NCBI GenBank assembly: GCA_030913685.1
Contig: CP133187.1
Span: 2,608,001-2,672,000 of the forward strand
DNA: 64,000 nucleotides
Origin: Oscillospiraceae bacterium MB24-C1
GTDB lineage: Bacteria; Bacillota; Clostridia; Oscillospirales; Ruminococcaceae
Direction: 5' to 3'
Position 1 is the first letter of the stretch. Each line of letters starts with the position of its first letter. The notes below the pieces were generated by a model. It searched no databases. It saw only the letters and a program-made list of their open reading frames with translations, and had not been told where the DNA came from. Made by a program: the position numbers and the translations under genes. Below are positions 8,901 through 17,006 of this stretch, in pieces.

Positions 8901-9284
8901 TTAATACTGCAAAAAAGCAAAGGCGCCAACAAAAGCAGCCATAATAGCTAAGGCACTAGCTACTACGGGGTGTTTTGCAGCTTGCAGCAAAGCAAGCGTC
9001 GATACTGAATTTATAATCTCTTTCACCTTGTAATCTGTAAGCACATCTGCATACGATAAAATGCCCGCAACATCTGCCGCTGTGCCAAAAACAGTCCCAA
9101 AGGTGTCAGAATCGTCTGAGTTCTCAGAGCTTGCCAGAGTTCCTAAAGAATCTATCAGTTTACTTTGTGTTTGTTTAAGTTGTTCAAGCGCCAGCGTGGT
9201 TTTTCCCTGCGCTTCGCAAAGAGATGACAAAAGTCGTAGAGGGTTATCTTCGCTTAATAAAGCTAAAGCGTTATCTTTTCCCAC
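8901..9284 (-). CDS. Short hydrophobic protein, N-terminal part of an interrupted tape-measure-like frame
   Basis: 127 residues from GTG at 9284, which follows AAGGAAGTGA. An in-frame GTG at 9293 overlaps that site. The N-terminal half is rich in Leu and Gln with likely coiled-coil spacing (KTTLALEQLKQTQSKLIDSL). An acidic Ser/Asp patch follows, and the last 20 residues are a membrane-like helix (ALAIMAAFVGAFAFLQ) ending at TAA. A central hydrophobic segment followed by a charged region is normal in tape-measure proteins, and the same frame resumes directly after the stop. Position downstream of a tail assembly chaperone fits a tape-measure gene, but the combined length of about 300 codons is very short for one. 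Confidence 0.5.
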   Translation of the reverse strand: MGKDNALALLSEDNPLRLLSSLCEAQGKTTLALEQLKQTQSKLIDSLGTLASSENSDDSDTFGTVFGTAADVAGILSYADVLTDYKVKEIINSVSTLALLQAAKHPVVASALAIMAAFVGAFAFLQY

Positions 9285-9402
9285 AAAAATCACTTCCTTG
9301 TTTAATTATTTTTGGTGCGTCATAATTTGGAAAAGTATAAAAAATTATTTACTTTTAAAACTAGTTATTTTAAAATTGGCAGGAGGAAATTTATAATAAA
9401 GG

Positions 9403-9540
9403 TTATTGCCACAGCAGCTTTAAAATCTCACTGAGCAACGCCACCGTGCCGACGGACATGAGCGGCATTTCTTTGGCGGTCTGAAAAAGCAGCTCGCACA
9501 GGGCTTCGGTGATCTCCGGTTTCATCGTTTTATTTTCCAT
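9403..9540 (-). CDS. Small 45-residue protein in the tail locus
   Basis: ATG at 9540 follows AAAGGAAATAAACG, a good ribosome binding site, and the frame runs 45 codons to TAA at 9403-9405. The protein begins MENKTMKPEITEALCELL and ends in an amphipathic Leu-rich helix. It lies between the chaperone frameshift product and the tape-measure-like gene, where contractile-tail loci often carry a small open frame. I do not recognise a family. Confidence 0.5.
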   Translation of the reverse strand: MENKTMKPEITEALCELLFQTAKEMPLMSVGTVALLSEILKLLWQ

Positions 9541-9630
9541 CGTTTATTTCCTTTTGTTTTTCTTTTTAACCCCAACTGCCCCGCCGTAAAGATACGACAG
9601 GGCAACATTTTGCTTTTATGAGTCTTACAA

Positions 9631-9828
9631 TCAGTTTCGTCTGCGTGGTGCCAGATTCCGCTGCCGCTCGGCCAGTTTTTGATTTTCCTCCTGCTCAAGC
9701 TGTTCACAGGCATAAAAAAACGCCTGTTCCTCGCGAGAATAGGCCGCGAATTCACTTGGGCGTATGTGGTGCTTGCGCAGGGCAAGATAGGCTAAAAATG
9801 CCGTTTCGTCCTTGCCCTGCTTAATCAG
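9631..9828 (-). CDS. -1 frame extension of the tail assembly chaperone (product of programmed frameshifting)
   Basis: No start codon opens this frame, but it reads 65 codons without interruption from the shift site to TGA at 9631-9633, as a plausible charged, soluble protein (begins LIKQGKDETAFLAYLALRKH, continues through a Glu/Gln-rich helix, ends in Arg). It starts exactly at an A AAA AAC slippery heptamer (9828-9834) that overlaps the chaperone's stop region. A 7 nt spacer and a perfect 10 bp stem (arms 9811-9820 and 9777-9786) follow. Lambda G/GT and many other tailed phages make a chaperone fusion by exactly this device. The fusion here would be about 190-197 residues. Confidence 0.75.
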   Translation of the reverse strand: MIKQGKDETAFLAYLALRKHHIRPSEFAAYSREEQAFFYACEQLEQEENQKLAERQRNLAPRRRN

Positions 9829-9834
9829 TTTTTT
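9777..9834 (-). promoter_or_regulatory. Programmed -1 ribosomal frameshift signal
   Basis: On the minus strand the codons GTA AAA AAC TGA place the canonical heptamer A AAA AAC in the right phase two codons before the stop. Seven bases later GCAGGGCAAG begins a stem that pairs perfectly over 10 bp with CTTGCCCTGC. The 24 nt loop includes a further GGC/GCC step. Slippery site, spacer and stem match the known architecture of -1 frameshift elements. Confidence 0.8.
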
Positions 9835-10223
9835 ACTTCGGCCGCCAGTTCGGCAAGGCTGGTGCCCAGTGCGTTGTGCCGCTGGTACATCACGATCAAT
9901 CGGGTGAGCTCCGCGTCGGTGGTCAAGGCCTTCAGTGCCTCGGCGGGCTCCAGAATAGTTCTACCCTCACGCTGCGAAAGCTCTTTGAGCAGTTCGGCAT
10001 CTCTCAGGTTCGGGTACACCAGCGAACAGGCGATGACCGTCAGCAGAATGTCGCTCTGGCTGCGTCCCTCATACTGCTTTTGCAGCTCACAGCTTTCCAT
10101 GGATGAAAGTTGGCGCAGCTCCCATTCGACGGGTGCGCTGCTTTCATCGCAAAACGCTTCGGATAGCACAAATTTCAGATTCTCCTTACGGGTGGGGTTC
10201 AAAAATGCTTTGAGATTTTTCGT
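9825..10223 (-). CDS. XkdN-like phage tail assembly chaperone (zero-frame product), apparent ACG start
   Basis: Resembles the XkdN/PBSX-type tail assembly chaperone, which helps load tape-measure and tube proteins during contractile tail assembly. The N-terminal KNLKAFLNP followed by KENLKFVLSEAF and PVEWELRQLSSME is the family pattern, and the C-terminal half is a helical Leu-rich region (AELLKELSQREG through LIVMYQRHNALG). A perfect AAAGGAG site (10232-10238) lies 8 nt before ACG at 10221-10223, exactly where ATG is expected. The next usable start is TTG at 10202, which would remove conserved residues. The frame ends at TGA 9825 within the frameshift signal. No tube, sheath or baseplate genes are nearby. 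Confidence 0.65.
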   Translation of the reverse strand, partial: TKNLKAFLNPTRKENLKFVLSEAFCDESSAPVEWELRQLSSMESCELQKQYEGRSQSDILLTVIACSLVYPNLRDAELLKELSQREGRTILEPAEALKALTTDAELTRLIVMYQRHNALGTSLAELAAEVKN

Positions 10224-10497
10224 GGTTGTTTCTCCTTTAAGTTATTTTTGGATAAAAAAGCGGACGCGTTCAGAAAGCCTTTTTCCTTTGTGTCGGAAAC
10301 CTTTTGATATCTGCCGCATTTCTATACCTAGACTCTAGCATAGGTTCACAGTGGCCTTCTATGGCGTATTTCAGTGAAGGAGACAAAAAACCGCGTGTCC
10401 AAACGCCACGCCTCACACTTTTACATAAAACTTAATCTCTAAAATTGTTTTCCCCTGCATATACATGCACTAAGACGACACAGGGGAGGGCACACAT

Positions 10498-10755
10498 GTG
10501 AAAGGCTTGCCGGAGGAGCGCGCCATACTGCTCGCTCAATATATCATCGAAAACAACGCAACGGTGCGCCAGGCGGCAAAGGCGTTTGATATTTCAAAGT
10601 CCACCGTACATAAGGACGTCAGCGAACGCATCAAACTGCTGTCGCCGTCGCTGCATGAGCAGTGCAGGCATGTGCTTGAGGTGAATAAGTCGCAGCGGCA
10701 TATTCGCGGAGGGCTGGCCACAAGAGAAAAATATGCCAAAATGAGGACGAAATAA
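10498..10755 (+). CDS. spoIIID: Sporulation transcription factor SpoIIID
   Basis: 85-residue DNA-binding protein that in Bacillus controls mother-cell genes after sigma-E activation. The helix-turn-helix (TVRQAAKAFDISKSTVHKDV, about residues 21-40) and the conserved C-terminal KSQRHIRGGLATREKY match SpoIIID closely in content and length. The start is GTG at 10498 behind GGGGAGGG, and an overlapping ATG at 10496 is out of frame. The CATATACAT sequence about 40 bp upstream is reminiscent of a sigma-E -10 region, which fits known regulation but is weak evidence. The gene is followed by a terminator and then murA, a neighbourhood common in Clostridia. Confidence 0.93.
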   Translation: MKGLPEERAILLAQYIIENNATVRQAAKAFDISKSTVHKDVSERIKLLSPSLHEQCRHVLEVNKSQRHIRGGLATREKYAKMRTK

Positions 10756-10786
10756 CCGGTCGGGCAGTTTTGCTCGCCCAACCTTC

Positions 10787-10824
10787 AAGCGCACGCTTCC
10801 AAACTTTGGATGGTGCGCTTTTTG
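10787..10824 (+). terminator. Rho-independent terminator after spoIIID
   Basis: AAGCGCAC pairs with GTGCGCTT around a CCAAACTTTGG inner hairpin and runs into TTTTT. Confidence 0.7.
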
Positions 10825-10855
10825 GGTTTTGCAGGGCTTTAAAACTGCGTTATAA

Positions 10856-10884
10856 TTGACATCTTTACCGAAAAATTGTACAAT
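10856..10884 (+). promoter_or_regulatory. Sigma-A-type promoter upstream of murA
   Basis: TTGACA (10856-10861), a 17 bp spacer and TACAAT (10879-10884) form a near-consensus vegetative promoter. It gives a leader of about 195 nt before the murA start. I see no recognisable riboswitch in that leader. Confidence 0.75.
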
Positions 10885-11087
10885 AAACAATATCTGTGAA
10901 AGCCGCCAAAGCACACAAAGATTTCTGTTTAACGGGCGAATGGCGGTCATGGTTTATTGCGGCTTTAAAGCCGCATTTTGGAGTTTCTGAAAATAAAAAT
11001 TACTGACTTTTTCACAATGATAGGTGCTTAAACATTTTACTTGTGAGAGATACTATAAGTTAGCAAATAACGGAAGGAAGGTTCGCC

Positions 11088-12377
11088 TTGGAAAAGTTTG
11101 TTATAAAAGGCGGTCAACCCCTTGGTGGAGAGATTACGATCAGCGGTGCAAAAAATGCCGCCGTTGCCATTATTCCGGCGACAATTCTGGCAAAGGGCCG
11201 TTGCGTGATCGAAAATGTTCCCGACATCAGCGATGTCGAAATTTTACTCGAAATTCTAACGCATCTCGGCGCAAAAACCCGCCGGATCAATCGCGATACC
11301 CTCGAAATAGATACTTCTGCCGTGGACTGCAACGAGGTTCCCTATGAGTTTGCAAGGGCTATGCGGGCGTCCTATTATTTCCTCGGCGCACTGCTCGGGC
11401 ACTGCAACGTGGCGAATGTCTCGATGCCGGGCGGCTGCAACTTCGGCGTGCGACCCATCGACCAGCATCTCAAGGGATTTACCGCGCTGGGAGCCGAGGT
11501 GACCGTTGACAGCGGCATGATCTGCGCCAAGGCCAACCGCCTGTTGGGCGCGCACATACACTTTGACGTAGTCAGCGTTGGGGCGACCATCAACGTTATG
11601 ATGGCCGCGGTAAAGGCACACGGTGTCACCATTATGGAAAATTCTGCCAAAGAACCACATATCGTTGACTTGGCCAACTTTTTAAACTCGATGGGTGCCG
11701 ACATCCGCGGCGCAGGCACCGATGTGATCAAGGTTCATGGGGTGGATGTGCTCCGTCCCAGCACCTATTCCATAATTCCCGACCAGATTGAGGCGGGCAC
11801 CTACATGGTGCTGGCGGCGGCGACGGGGTCAGACCTACTCATTAAAAACGTCATCCCCAAGCATCTGGAGTCAGTCACCGACAAGCTGGAGGCGGCAGGT
11901 GCCATCGTCGAAGAGCTTGACGACGCGGTTCACGTGACGGGACAGGCCACTATCAACAAGGTCAATGTCAAAACGCTGCCGCACCCCGGTTTTCCGACCG
12001 ATATGCAGCCGCAGATCACCGCCATGCTTTGCCGTGCCGGCGGCACGAGCATCATCACCGAGGGCGTGTGGGAAGGCGGCCGGTTCAAGTATATCGACGA
12101 ATTAAAGCGCATGGGCGCAAATATCTCGGTCGACGGCAAAATGGCGGTTATCGAAGGGGTCACGCGGCTGACCGGTGCGCCGGTCAAGGCGACCGATCTT
12201 CGCGCCGGGGCTGCGCTGATCATCGCGGCACTCGCCGCCGAGGGCGTCACCGAAATTGAGGATATCGAGCATATCGAACGCGGCTACGAAAAGATTGTTG
12301 AAAAGCTCGTGCATATCGGCGCGGATATCAAAAAGCAGATCACGCCCGATTCGGATATGATCAGACCCGCGCAATAG
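11088..12377 (+). CDS. murA: UDP-N-acetylglucosamine 1-carboxyvinyltransferase
   Basis: 429-residue cytoplasmic enzyme that transfers enolpyruvate from PEP to UDP-GlcNAc, the first committed step of peptidoglycan synthesis. It is full length for the family. Landmarks are GGQPLGGEITISGAKNAA at the N-terminus with the substrate-binding Lys-Asn, RAMRASYYFLGALL (about residues 88-101), and PGGCNFGVRPIDQHLKG, which holds the PEP-reactive Cys targeted by fosfomycin. The C-terminal half has the usual HPGFPTDMQPQ and DLRAGAALIIAAL segments. The start is TTG at 11088 behind AAGGAAGG. A strong promoter lies at 10856. Confidence 0.95.
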   Translation: MEKFVIKGGQPLGGEITISGAKNAAVAIIPATILAKGRCVIENVPDISDVEILLEILTHLGAKTRRINRDTLEIDTSAVDCNEVPYEFARAMRASYYFLGALLGHCNVANVSMPGGCNFGVRPIDQHLKGFTALGAEVTVDSGMICAKANRLLGAHIHFDVVSVGATINVMMAAVKAHGVTIMENSAKEPHIVDLANFLNSMGADIRGAGTDVIKVHGVDVLRPSTYSIIPDQIEAGTYMVLAAATGSDLLIKNVIPKHLESVTDKLEAAGAIVEELDDAVHVTGQATINKVNVKTLPHPGFPTDMQPQITAMLCRAGGTSIITEGVWEGGRFKYIDELKRMGANISVDGKMAVIEGVTRLTGAPVKATDLRAGAALIIAALAAEGVTEIEDIEHIERGYEKIVEKLVHIGADIKKQITPDSDMIRPAQ

Positions 12378-12394
12378 CGGCTTAGAAAGTCTGG

Positions 12395-12436
12395 GGCTAT
12401 CCCCGAAGCAATTTGGGGATAGCCGTTTTGTTTTAA
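12395..12436 (+). terminator. Rho-independent terminator after murA
   Basis: GGCTATCCCC and GGGGATAGCC form a perfect 10 bp stem (12395-12404 and 12415-12424) followed by GTTTTGTTTT. Confidence 0.8.
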
Positions 12437-12456
12437 TTTTTAAAGGGGAGATTCTA

Positions 12457-13248
12457 TTGGCGAAATTCTGCGTGCTGGCCTCGTCGAGCGCGGGTAACAG
12501 CACCTATATTTCCTGCGCGCAGGGCGCCGTGCTTGTCGACGCGGGCATCAGCTGCCGCAGAATTGTCAACGCCATCGCCCAAACAGGCGAGTCGGCGTCA
12601 GAGCTTAAAGCGGTGTTGATCACCCACGAGCACACCGACCATATCAAAGGACTGTTAAACCTTATCAAGAAAACCGGTGCGGCGGTGTACGCCACCGGCC
12701 CGGTGCTCGACTACATAGCGGCGCGCAATCATGTGCCGGCCGGTGCAACGCTTGTCGAAGTGACCAGCTGCCCATTTGAAGCGGCGGGCATGCAGATTCG
12801 GGCGTTTGCCACCCCCCACGATAGCGCCGCCAGCGTCGGCTACCGCCTGACGCTGCCCAATGAGCAGACCGTTGCGGTCGCCACCGACTTAGGGGTCATC
12901 ACCGATGAGGTTATGCAAGGGGTTCGGGGCTGCCGCACCGTGTTGCTGGAGGCCAACTACGATCCGCAGCTGTTGCGAATGGGGCCGTACCCTTATTTTT
13001 TAAAGAAGCGTATCGCCTCGAACAATGGGCATTTGGATAACAGCAGCTCGGCGGCGTTTGCCGCGGCGTTGGTGGAATCCGGTACGGCGCAACTCTTTTT
13101 AGGGCATCTCTCTCGCGAGAACAACAACCCTGCGCTGGCTGAGCAGACGGTGGCGGCAGCTTTGGCTGAGGCTGGCGCACAGCGCGGCCTCGATTTTGAG
13201 CTGGAGGTTGCGCCCTACGATGAACTATCCAGATTGGTGAGATTCTAA
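12457..13248 (+). CDS. walJ: MBL-fold metallohydrolase of the WalJ/YycJ family
   Basis: 263-residue metallo-beta-lactamase-fold protein, cytoplasmic. The opening CVLASSSAGNSTYI and the zinc motif THEHTDHIKG (about residues 54-63) are characteristic of YycJ/WalJ, linked in Firmicutes to cell-wall/DNA replication coordination through the WalRK locus. Later metal ligands appear as a His after AFATP, an Asp in ATDLG, and SNNGHLDN. WalRK genes are not present here. RlmH follows, as it often does near yycJ. The start is TTG at 12457 with AAAGGGGAG upstream. Confidence 0.85.
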   Translation: MAKFCVLASSSAGNSTYISCAQGAVLVDAGISCRRIVNAIAQTGESASELKAVLITHEHTDHIKGLLNLIKKTGAAVYATGPVLDYIAARNHVPAGATLVEVTSCPFEAAGMQIRAFATPHDSAASVGYRLTLPNEQTVAVATDLGVITDEVMQGVRGCRTVLLEANYDPQLLRMGPYPYFLKKRIASNNGHLDNSSSAAFAAALVESGTAQLFLGHLSRENNNPALAEQTVAAALAEAGAQRGLDFELEVAPYDELSRLVRF

Positions 13249-13368
13249 TACCATGTCCCCCCGAAAAGCAGCGATCTTAGCGATGGATGTTCCCCGCCCC
13301 GCTGCGTTTTCTGCGGGGCGAAATTCTCGCCAAAAGCTATTTTAGTTTTAAAGGGGAGAGCGGTACAA

Positions 13369-13848
13369 ATGCGAAATATCCGATTAATCACGGTGGGCAA
13401 GCTCAAGGAGAAATATCTTTCTCAGGGTTGCGCCGAATATTTAAAGCGCTTGTCGGCCTTCGCGCGGGTTCAGGTGATTGAGCTGGACGAGGTACGCTTG
13501 CCCGAGAGGCCCTCTCAGGCGCAGATTGATGCAGCGCTGGCCTTGGAAGGCGAAAAGATTCTGGACAAAGCCCGCGGCAGTGCGCTCATCGCGCTGTGTA
13601 TTGAGGGCGAGCTATTCTCTTCCGAGCAGTTGGCCGCAAAGCTCGACGCGCTTGAGGTTCAGGGCAACAGTGCCATTTCGCTGGCCATCGGCAGCTCGTT
13701 TGGGCTGGATGACGCAGTCAAAAAAACGGCGGTGGTGCGGCTGTCGTTCTCGCGCATGACCTTCCCCCACCAGCTTATACGCCTGATACTCTGCGAACAG
13801 CTTTATCGCGCCTGTTCCATTTCGGCGGGTGGAAAGTATCATAAATAG
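13369..13848 (+). CDS. rlmH: 23S rRNA (pseudouridine1915-N3)-methyltransferase RlmH
   Basis: 159-residue SPOUT-class methyltransferase that modifies pseudouridine 1915 in helix 69 of 23S rRNA using SAM. The N-terminal NIRLITVGKLKEKYLSQG and C-terminal knot region (AIGSSFGLDD, then FPHQLIRLILCEQLYRA and GGKYHK) are diagnostic, and the length is exactly that of the family. ATG at 13369 has AAAGGGGAG upstream. It lies between walJ and an unrelated MBL-fold gene. A GCCCCGC/GCGGGGC hairpin at about 13295-13320 sits upstream. Confidence 0.96.
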   Translation: MRNIRLITVGKLKEKYLSQGCAEYLKRLSAFARVQVIELDEVRLPERPSQAQIDAALALEGEKILDKARGSALIALCIEGELFSSEQLAAKLDALEVQGNSAISLAIGSSFGLDDAVKKTAVVRLSFSRMTFPHQLIRLILCEQLYRACSISAGGKYHK

Positions 13849-13874
13849 CAATTGATGCCGAAAGGGGAAGCACG

Positions 13875-14723
13875 ATGGCCAGAACAGAAAACACATTAAA
13901 GACAAAACCGATGGATGCGCGCGCCTTTGCAAATAGAAGTGATACAGCGGTGACATGGCTGGGCGGCGCGGGTTTTTTGGTCAACTGCCGCGGGGTCATT
14001 ATCCTTATTGACCCGGTGCTTTCGCTTTCGCCTGATAAAGAGGGGTGCAGCGAGGCGGGGCTGAAGCTTAAAATCGCGCTGCCGATTCTGGCGCAGCAGA
14101 TCTCGCACGTCGACTATGTGCTGTACACCCACTCGGACATCGACCACCTCGGTCCGATAACGGCGAATGCACTGGCCGAAAAGGGCGCGAAGTTTTTTGG
14201 CACCTACCGCGTTTACCACGCGTTGACCCAGCTTGGCGTCAACCCAAAGCAGGCGTTTGTCTGCCGCGAGGATGAGCCGGTGCAGCTCGGCGGCATCGCG
14301 GTTGATGTCACGCCCGCAGACCACCCGTGGCAGCTTAAAGATTTAAAGCGCGAGGGCAGACCGTTTCGCGCTGGGGAATGCTGCGGCTACATCCTCAATA
14401 CGCCGGACGGTCGGCTGTTTTTTCCGGGCGACACCCGCCTGATGGAAGCACATCTGCGCATCAAAAATATTGACTTGCTCGCATTGGACGTCTCGATGTG
14501 TGAATACCACCTCAACCATACGTCGGCGGCGGTTCTGGCGAATAATCTGCCCGAGGCGTGGTTGTTCCCACTGCATTACGGTACCTACGATTCGCCGCAG
14601 CCCGCGCACCAGGGCGATCCGCGTGACGTGTTTAAAAATGTGACCGACGGCGACCGGCGCGGATTGCTGTTGCCGCCCGGCGAGCCGTTTGTGCTCAAAA
14701 AACTTGAGGTTTTAATGCCGTAG
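13875..14723 (+). CDS. MBL-fold metal-dependent hydrolase (UlaG-like)
   Basis: 282-residue metallo-beta-lactamase-fold protein resembling UlaG-type lactonases and the putative Zn-dependent hydrolases of the beta-lactamase fold. The metal motif THSDIDHLGP (about residues 76-85), the later FFPGDTRLM with its bridging Asp, and PLHYGTYDSP near the C-terminus with the last His are visible. An initial WLGGAGFLV strand is typical of UlaG relatives. No sugar or ascorbate genes are near, so the substrate is unknown. The start at 13875 is supported by GAAAGGGGAAG. A weak AAAAGCC/GGCTTTTTT terminator follows at about 14725-14748. Confidence 0.75.
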   Translation: MARTENTLKTKPMDARAFANRSDTAVTWLGGAGFLVNCRGVIILIDPVLSLSPDKEGCSEAGLKLKIALPILAQQISHVDYVLYTHSDIDHLGPITANALAEKGAKFFGTYRVYHALTQLGVNPKQAFVCREDEPVQLGGIAVDVTPADHPWQLKDLKREGRPFRAGECCGYILNTPDGRLFFPGDTRLMEAHLRIKNIDLLALDVSMCEYHLNHTSAAVLANNLPEAWLFPLHYGTYDSPQPAHQGDPRDVFKNVTDGDRRGLLLPPGEPFVLKKLEVLMP

Positions 14724-14832
14724 ATTAAAAGCCTGAGTTCGGCTTTTTTAAATAAAGCTATTGAACGACATCTGCCTGCGGCGAGAAGGCCGTCGGCTTT
14801 TGGATAGACTACGCCTGAAAAGAGGGAGCATT

Positions 14833-16986
14833 TTGAATCTGATACAGCAACTGGCGCAGGAATTGTCACTGCGCGAAAGTCAGGTGGAAAGTGCGGTTAA
14901 GCTGCTCGACGAGGGCAACACCGTGCCGTTCATCGCCCGTTACCGCAAGGAGGCGACCGGTTCGCTCGACGACGGCCAGCTGCGCGACCTTGAAGATCGT
15001 CTCAACTATCTTCGCAATCTGGACAAACGCCGCGAGGAAATCCGATCGAATATCGAGGGGCAGGGTGCCTTAACCGACGAACTGGCGGCCGCTATCGCCG
15101 GCGCCAAAACGCTGGCGGCGCTTGAAGATCTTTACCTGCCCTACAAGAAAAAGCGCCGTACCCGCGCGCTGATGGCTAAGGAAAAGGGCTTGGAGCCGCT
15201 GGCGCTTAAATTCTTTGAACAGACCGGCGCAGCGCTGCCCGACGTGCTTGCTGCGCCGTTTGTTGAACCTGAAAAAGGGGTGGAAACGGTCGAGGACGCT
15301 ATTGCGGGCGCGAAAGACATCATCGCCGAAATGGTCTCGGATGATGCGGCGGTGCGCGGCGCTCTACGCGCATTTTTGCAGCGAACGGCATGTTTGCGTT
15401 CGGTGTCGGACGACGAGCAGGCGGCGCAGGGCGTCTACGCCATGTACTGCGATTTTTCCGAGCCGGTGAACAAAGTGGCGGGCTACCGCGTGCTGGCGAT
15501 TGACCGCGGGGAGCGCGAGGATGTACTCAAAGTTTCGATTGAGTGCGACATGGAAGCCGCGCTGCAAACGCTGGAGCGCGTGGTGGTCAAAAAAGGCTTT
15601 TCGCCGTCGATTCATGTGGTGAAAGAAGCCTGCGCCGATGCGCTGACCCGTTTGATTTTCCCATCATTGGAGCGCGAACTGCGTAGCACACTGACCGAAA
15701 ATGCCGCCGAACAGGCGATAAAGGTATTTGCGCTAAACTTAAAGCCGCTTTTAATGCAGCCGCCCGTCAAGGGCCGGGTGACGCTGGGGCTTGACCCCGC
15801 GTACCGCACTGGCTGCAAAATTGCGGTGGTCGATGCCACCGGCCGAGTGCTTGATACCACTGTGGTCTATCCGACGCCGCCCCAGAGCAAGGTTGACGAA
15901 GCTGCCGCGAAGCTCAAGGCGCTAATCAAAAAGCATAACGTCAGCATTATTTCTATCGGCAACGGCACCGCCTCGAAGGAGTCGGAAATCTTTGTCGCCG
16001 ACCTCATCAAAACGCTGGACACGCCGGTGTCCTACATGGTGGTCAGCGAGGCGGGCGCGAGTGTCTATTCGGCCTCAAAACTTGCCGCTGAGGAATTTCC
16101 GCAGTACGACGTGTCGCTGCGCTCGGCAGTATCGATTGCCCGCAGGTTGCAAGACCCGCTGGCCGAGCTGGTCAAGATTGACCCCAAGGCCATCGGCGTG
16201 GGGCAGTACCAGCACGATATGCCCAAAAATCGGCTGGATCAGACACTGGGCGGCGTGGTCGAGGACTGCGTCAACTCGGTGGGTGTGGATGTCAACACCG
16301 CATCGTTTTCGCTTTTGGCGTACATTGCGGGCGTCGGCCCGGCGTTGGCGAAGAATATTGTGGCCTACCGCGAGGAGAACGGACATTTCACCTCCCGCAA
16401 GGCGCTGATGTCGGTGCCAAAGCTCGGCAAAAAGGCATTTGAACAGGCGGCGGGCTTCATGCGCGTCGCCGAGAGCGAGAACCCACTGGACAATACGGCG
16501 GTACATCCCGAGAGCTATACCGCGGCGCAAAAGCTGCTCAAAGCTTGCGGCTTTAACGAGGCGGATTTACGCGCCGGACGCCTTCAAACGTTGCCTGAGC
16601 GCGTGGCAGAAAAGGATGAATCAGCGCTGGCGGCAGAGCTTGGCGTCGGCGTTCCCACGCTACGCGACATGGTCACAGAGCTGTTAAAGCCCGGGCGAGA
16701 CCCGCGTGACGAGCTGCCGCCGCCAATGCTGCGCTCTGATCTGCTGGAGCTCTCAGACCTCAAGCCCGACATGGTTTTGGACGGCACGGTGCGCAACGTG
16801 GTCGATTTCGGCGCGTTTGTTGACATCGGCGTGCATCAGGACGGGCTGGTGCATATCTCTCGCATTTGCGACCGGTTCTTAAAGCACCCGAGCGAGGCGG
16901 TTCGGGTGGGCGACGTAGTGAAGGTGAAGGTGCTGGAAGTGGACGCCCGCCGCAAGCGGATTTCACTGACCATGCGGGACATCTAA
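14833..16986 (+). CDS. tex: Tex family RNA-binding transcription accessory protein
   Basis: 717-residue cytoplasmic protein. Domain order is the Tex N-terminal helical region (KLLDEGNTVPFIARYRKEAT), a YqgF/RNase H-like core (TLGLDPAYRTGCKIAVVD, about residue 315), helix-hairpin-helix repeats (YIAGVGPALAKNIVAYREENG and VPKLGKKAFEQAAGF), and a C-terminal S1 RNA-binding domain (GTVRNVVDFGAFVDIGVHQD and GLVHIS). The frame is open upstream to a TTG at 14761, but TTG at 14833 follows AGAGGGAG and gives the family N-terminus, so I use it. Tex affects transcription and RNA turnover, though its molecular role is not settled. A membrane-protein gene starts 20 bp later. Confidence 0.93.
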   Translation: MNLIQQLAQELSLRESQVESAVKLLDEGNTVPFIARYRKEATGSLDDGQLRDLEDRLNYLRNLDKRREEIRSNIEGQGALTDELAAAIAGAKTLAALEDLYLPYKKKRRTRALMAKEKGLEPLALKFFEQTGAALPDVLAAPFVEPEKGVETVEDAIAGAKDIIAEMVSDDAAVRGALRAFLQRTACLRSVSDDEQAAQGVYAMYCDFSEPVNKVAGYRVLAIDRGEREDVLKVSIECDMEAALQTLERVVVKKGFSPSIHVVKEACADALTRLIFPSLERELRSTLTENAAEQAIKVFALNLKPLLMQPPVKGRVTLGLDPAYRTGCKIAVVDATGRVLDTTVVYPTPPQSKVDEAAAKLKALIKKHNVSIISIGNGTASKESEIFVADLIKTLDTPVSYMVVSEAGASVYSASKLAAEEFPQYDVSLRSAVSIARRLQDPLAELVKIDPKAIGVGQYQHDMPKNRLDQTLGGVVEDCVNSVGVDVNTASFSLLAYIAGVGPALAKNIVAYREENGHFTSRKALMSVPKLGKKAFEQAAGFMRVAESENPLDNTAVHPESYTAAQKLLKACGFNEADLRAGRLQTLPERVAEKDESALAAELGVGVPTLRDMVTELLKPGRDPRDELPPPMLRSDLLELSDLKPDMVLDGTVRNVVDFGAFVDIGVHQDGLVHISRICDRFLKHPSEAVRVGDVVKVKVLEVDARRKRISLTMRDI

Positions 16987-17006
16987 GACAGAGAAGGAAT
17001 AAGACG

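Noticed and set aside
9522-9785. Minus-strand frame of 87 codons in the tail locus
   Set aside because: It lies in a different frame over the chaperone frameshift product and the start of the 45-residue gene, both of which are better supported.
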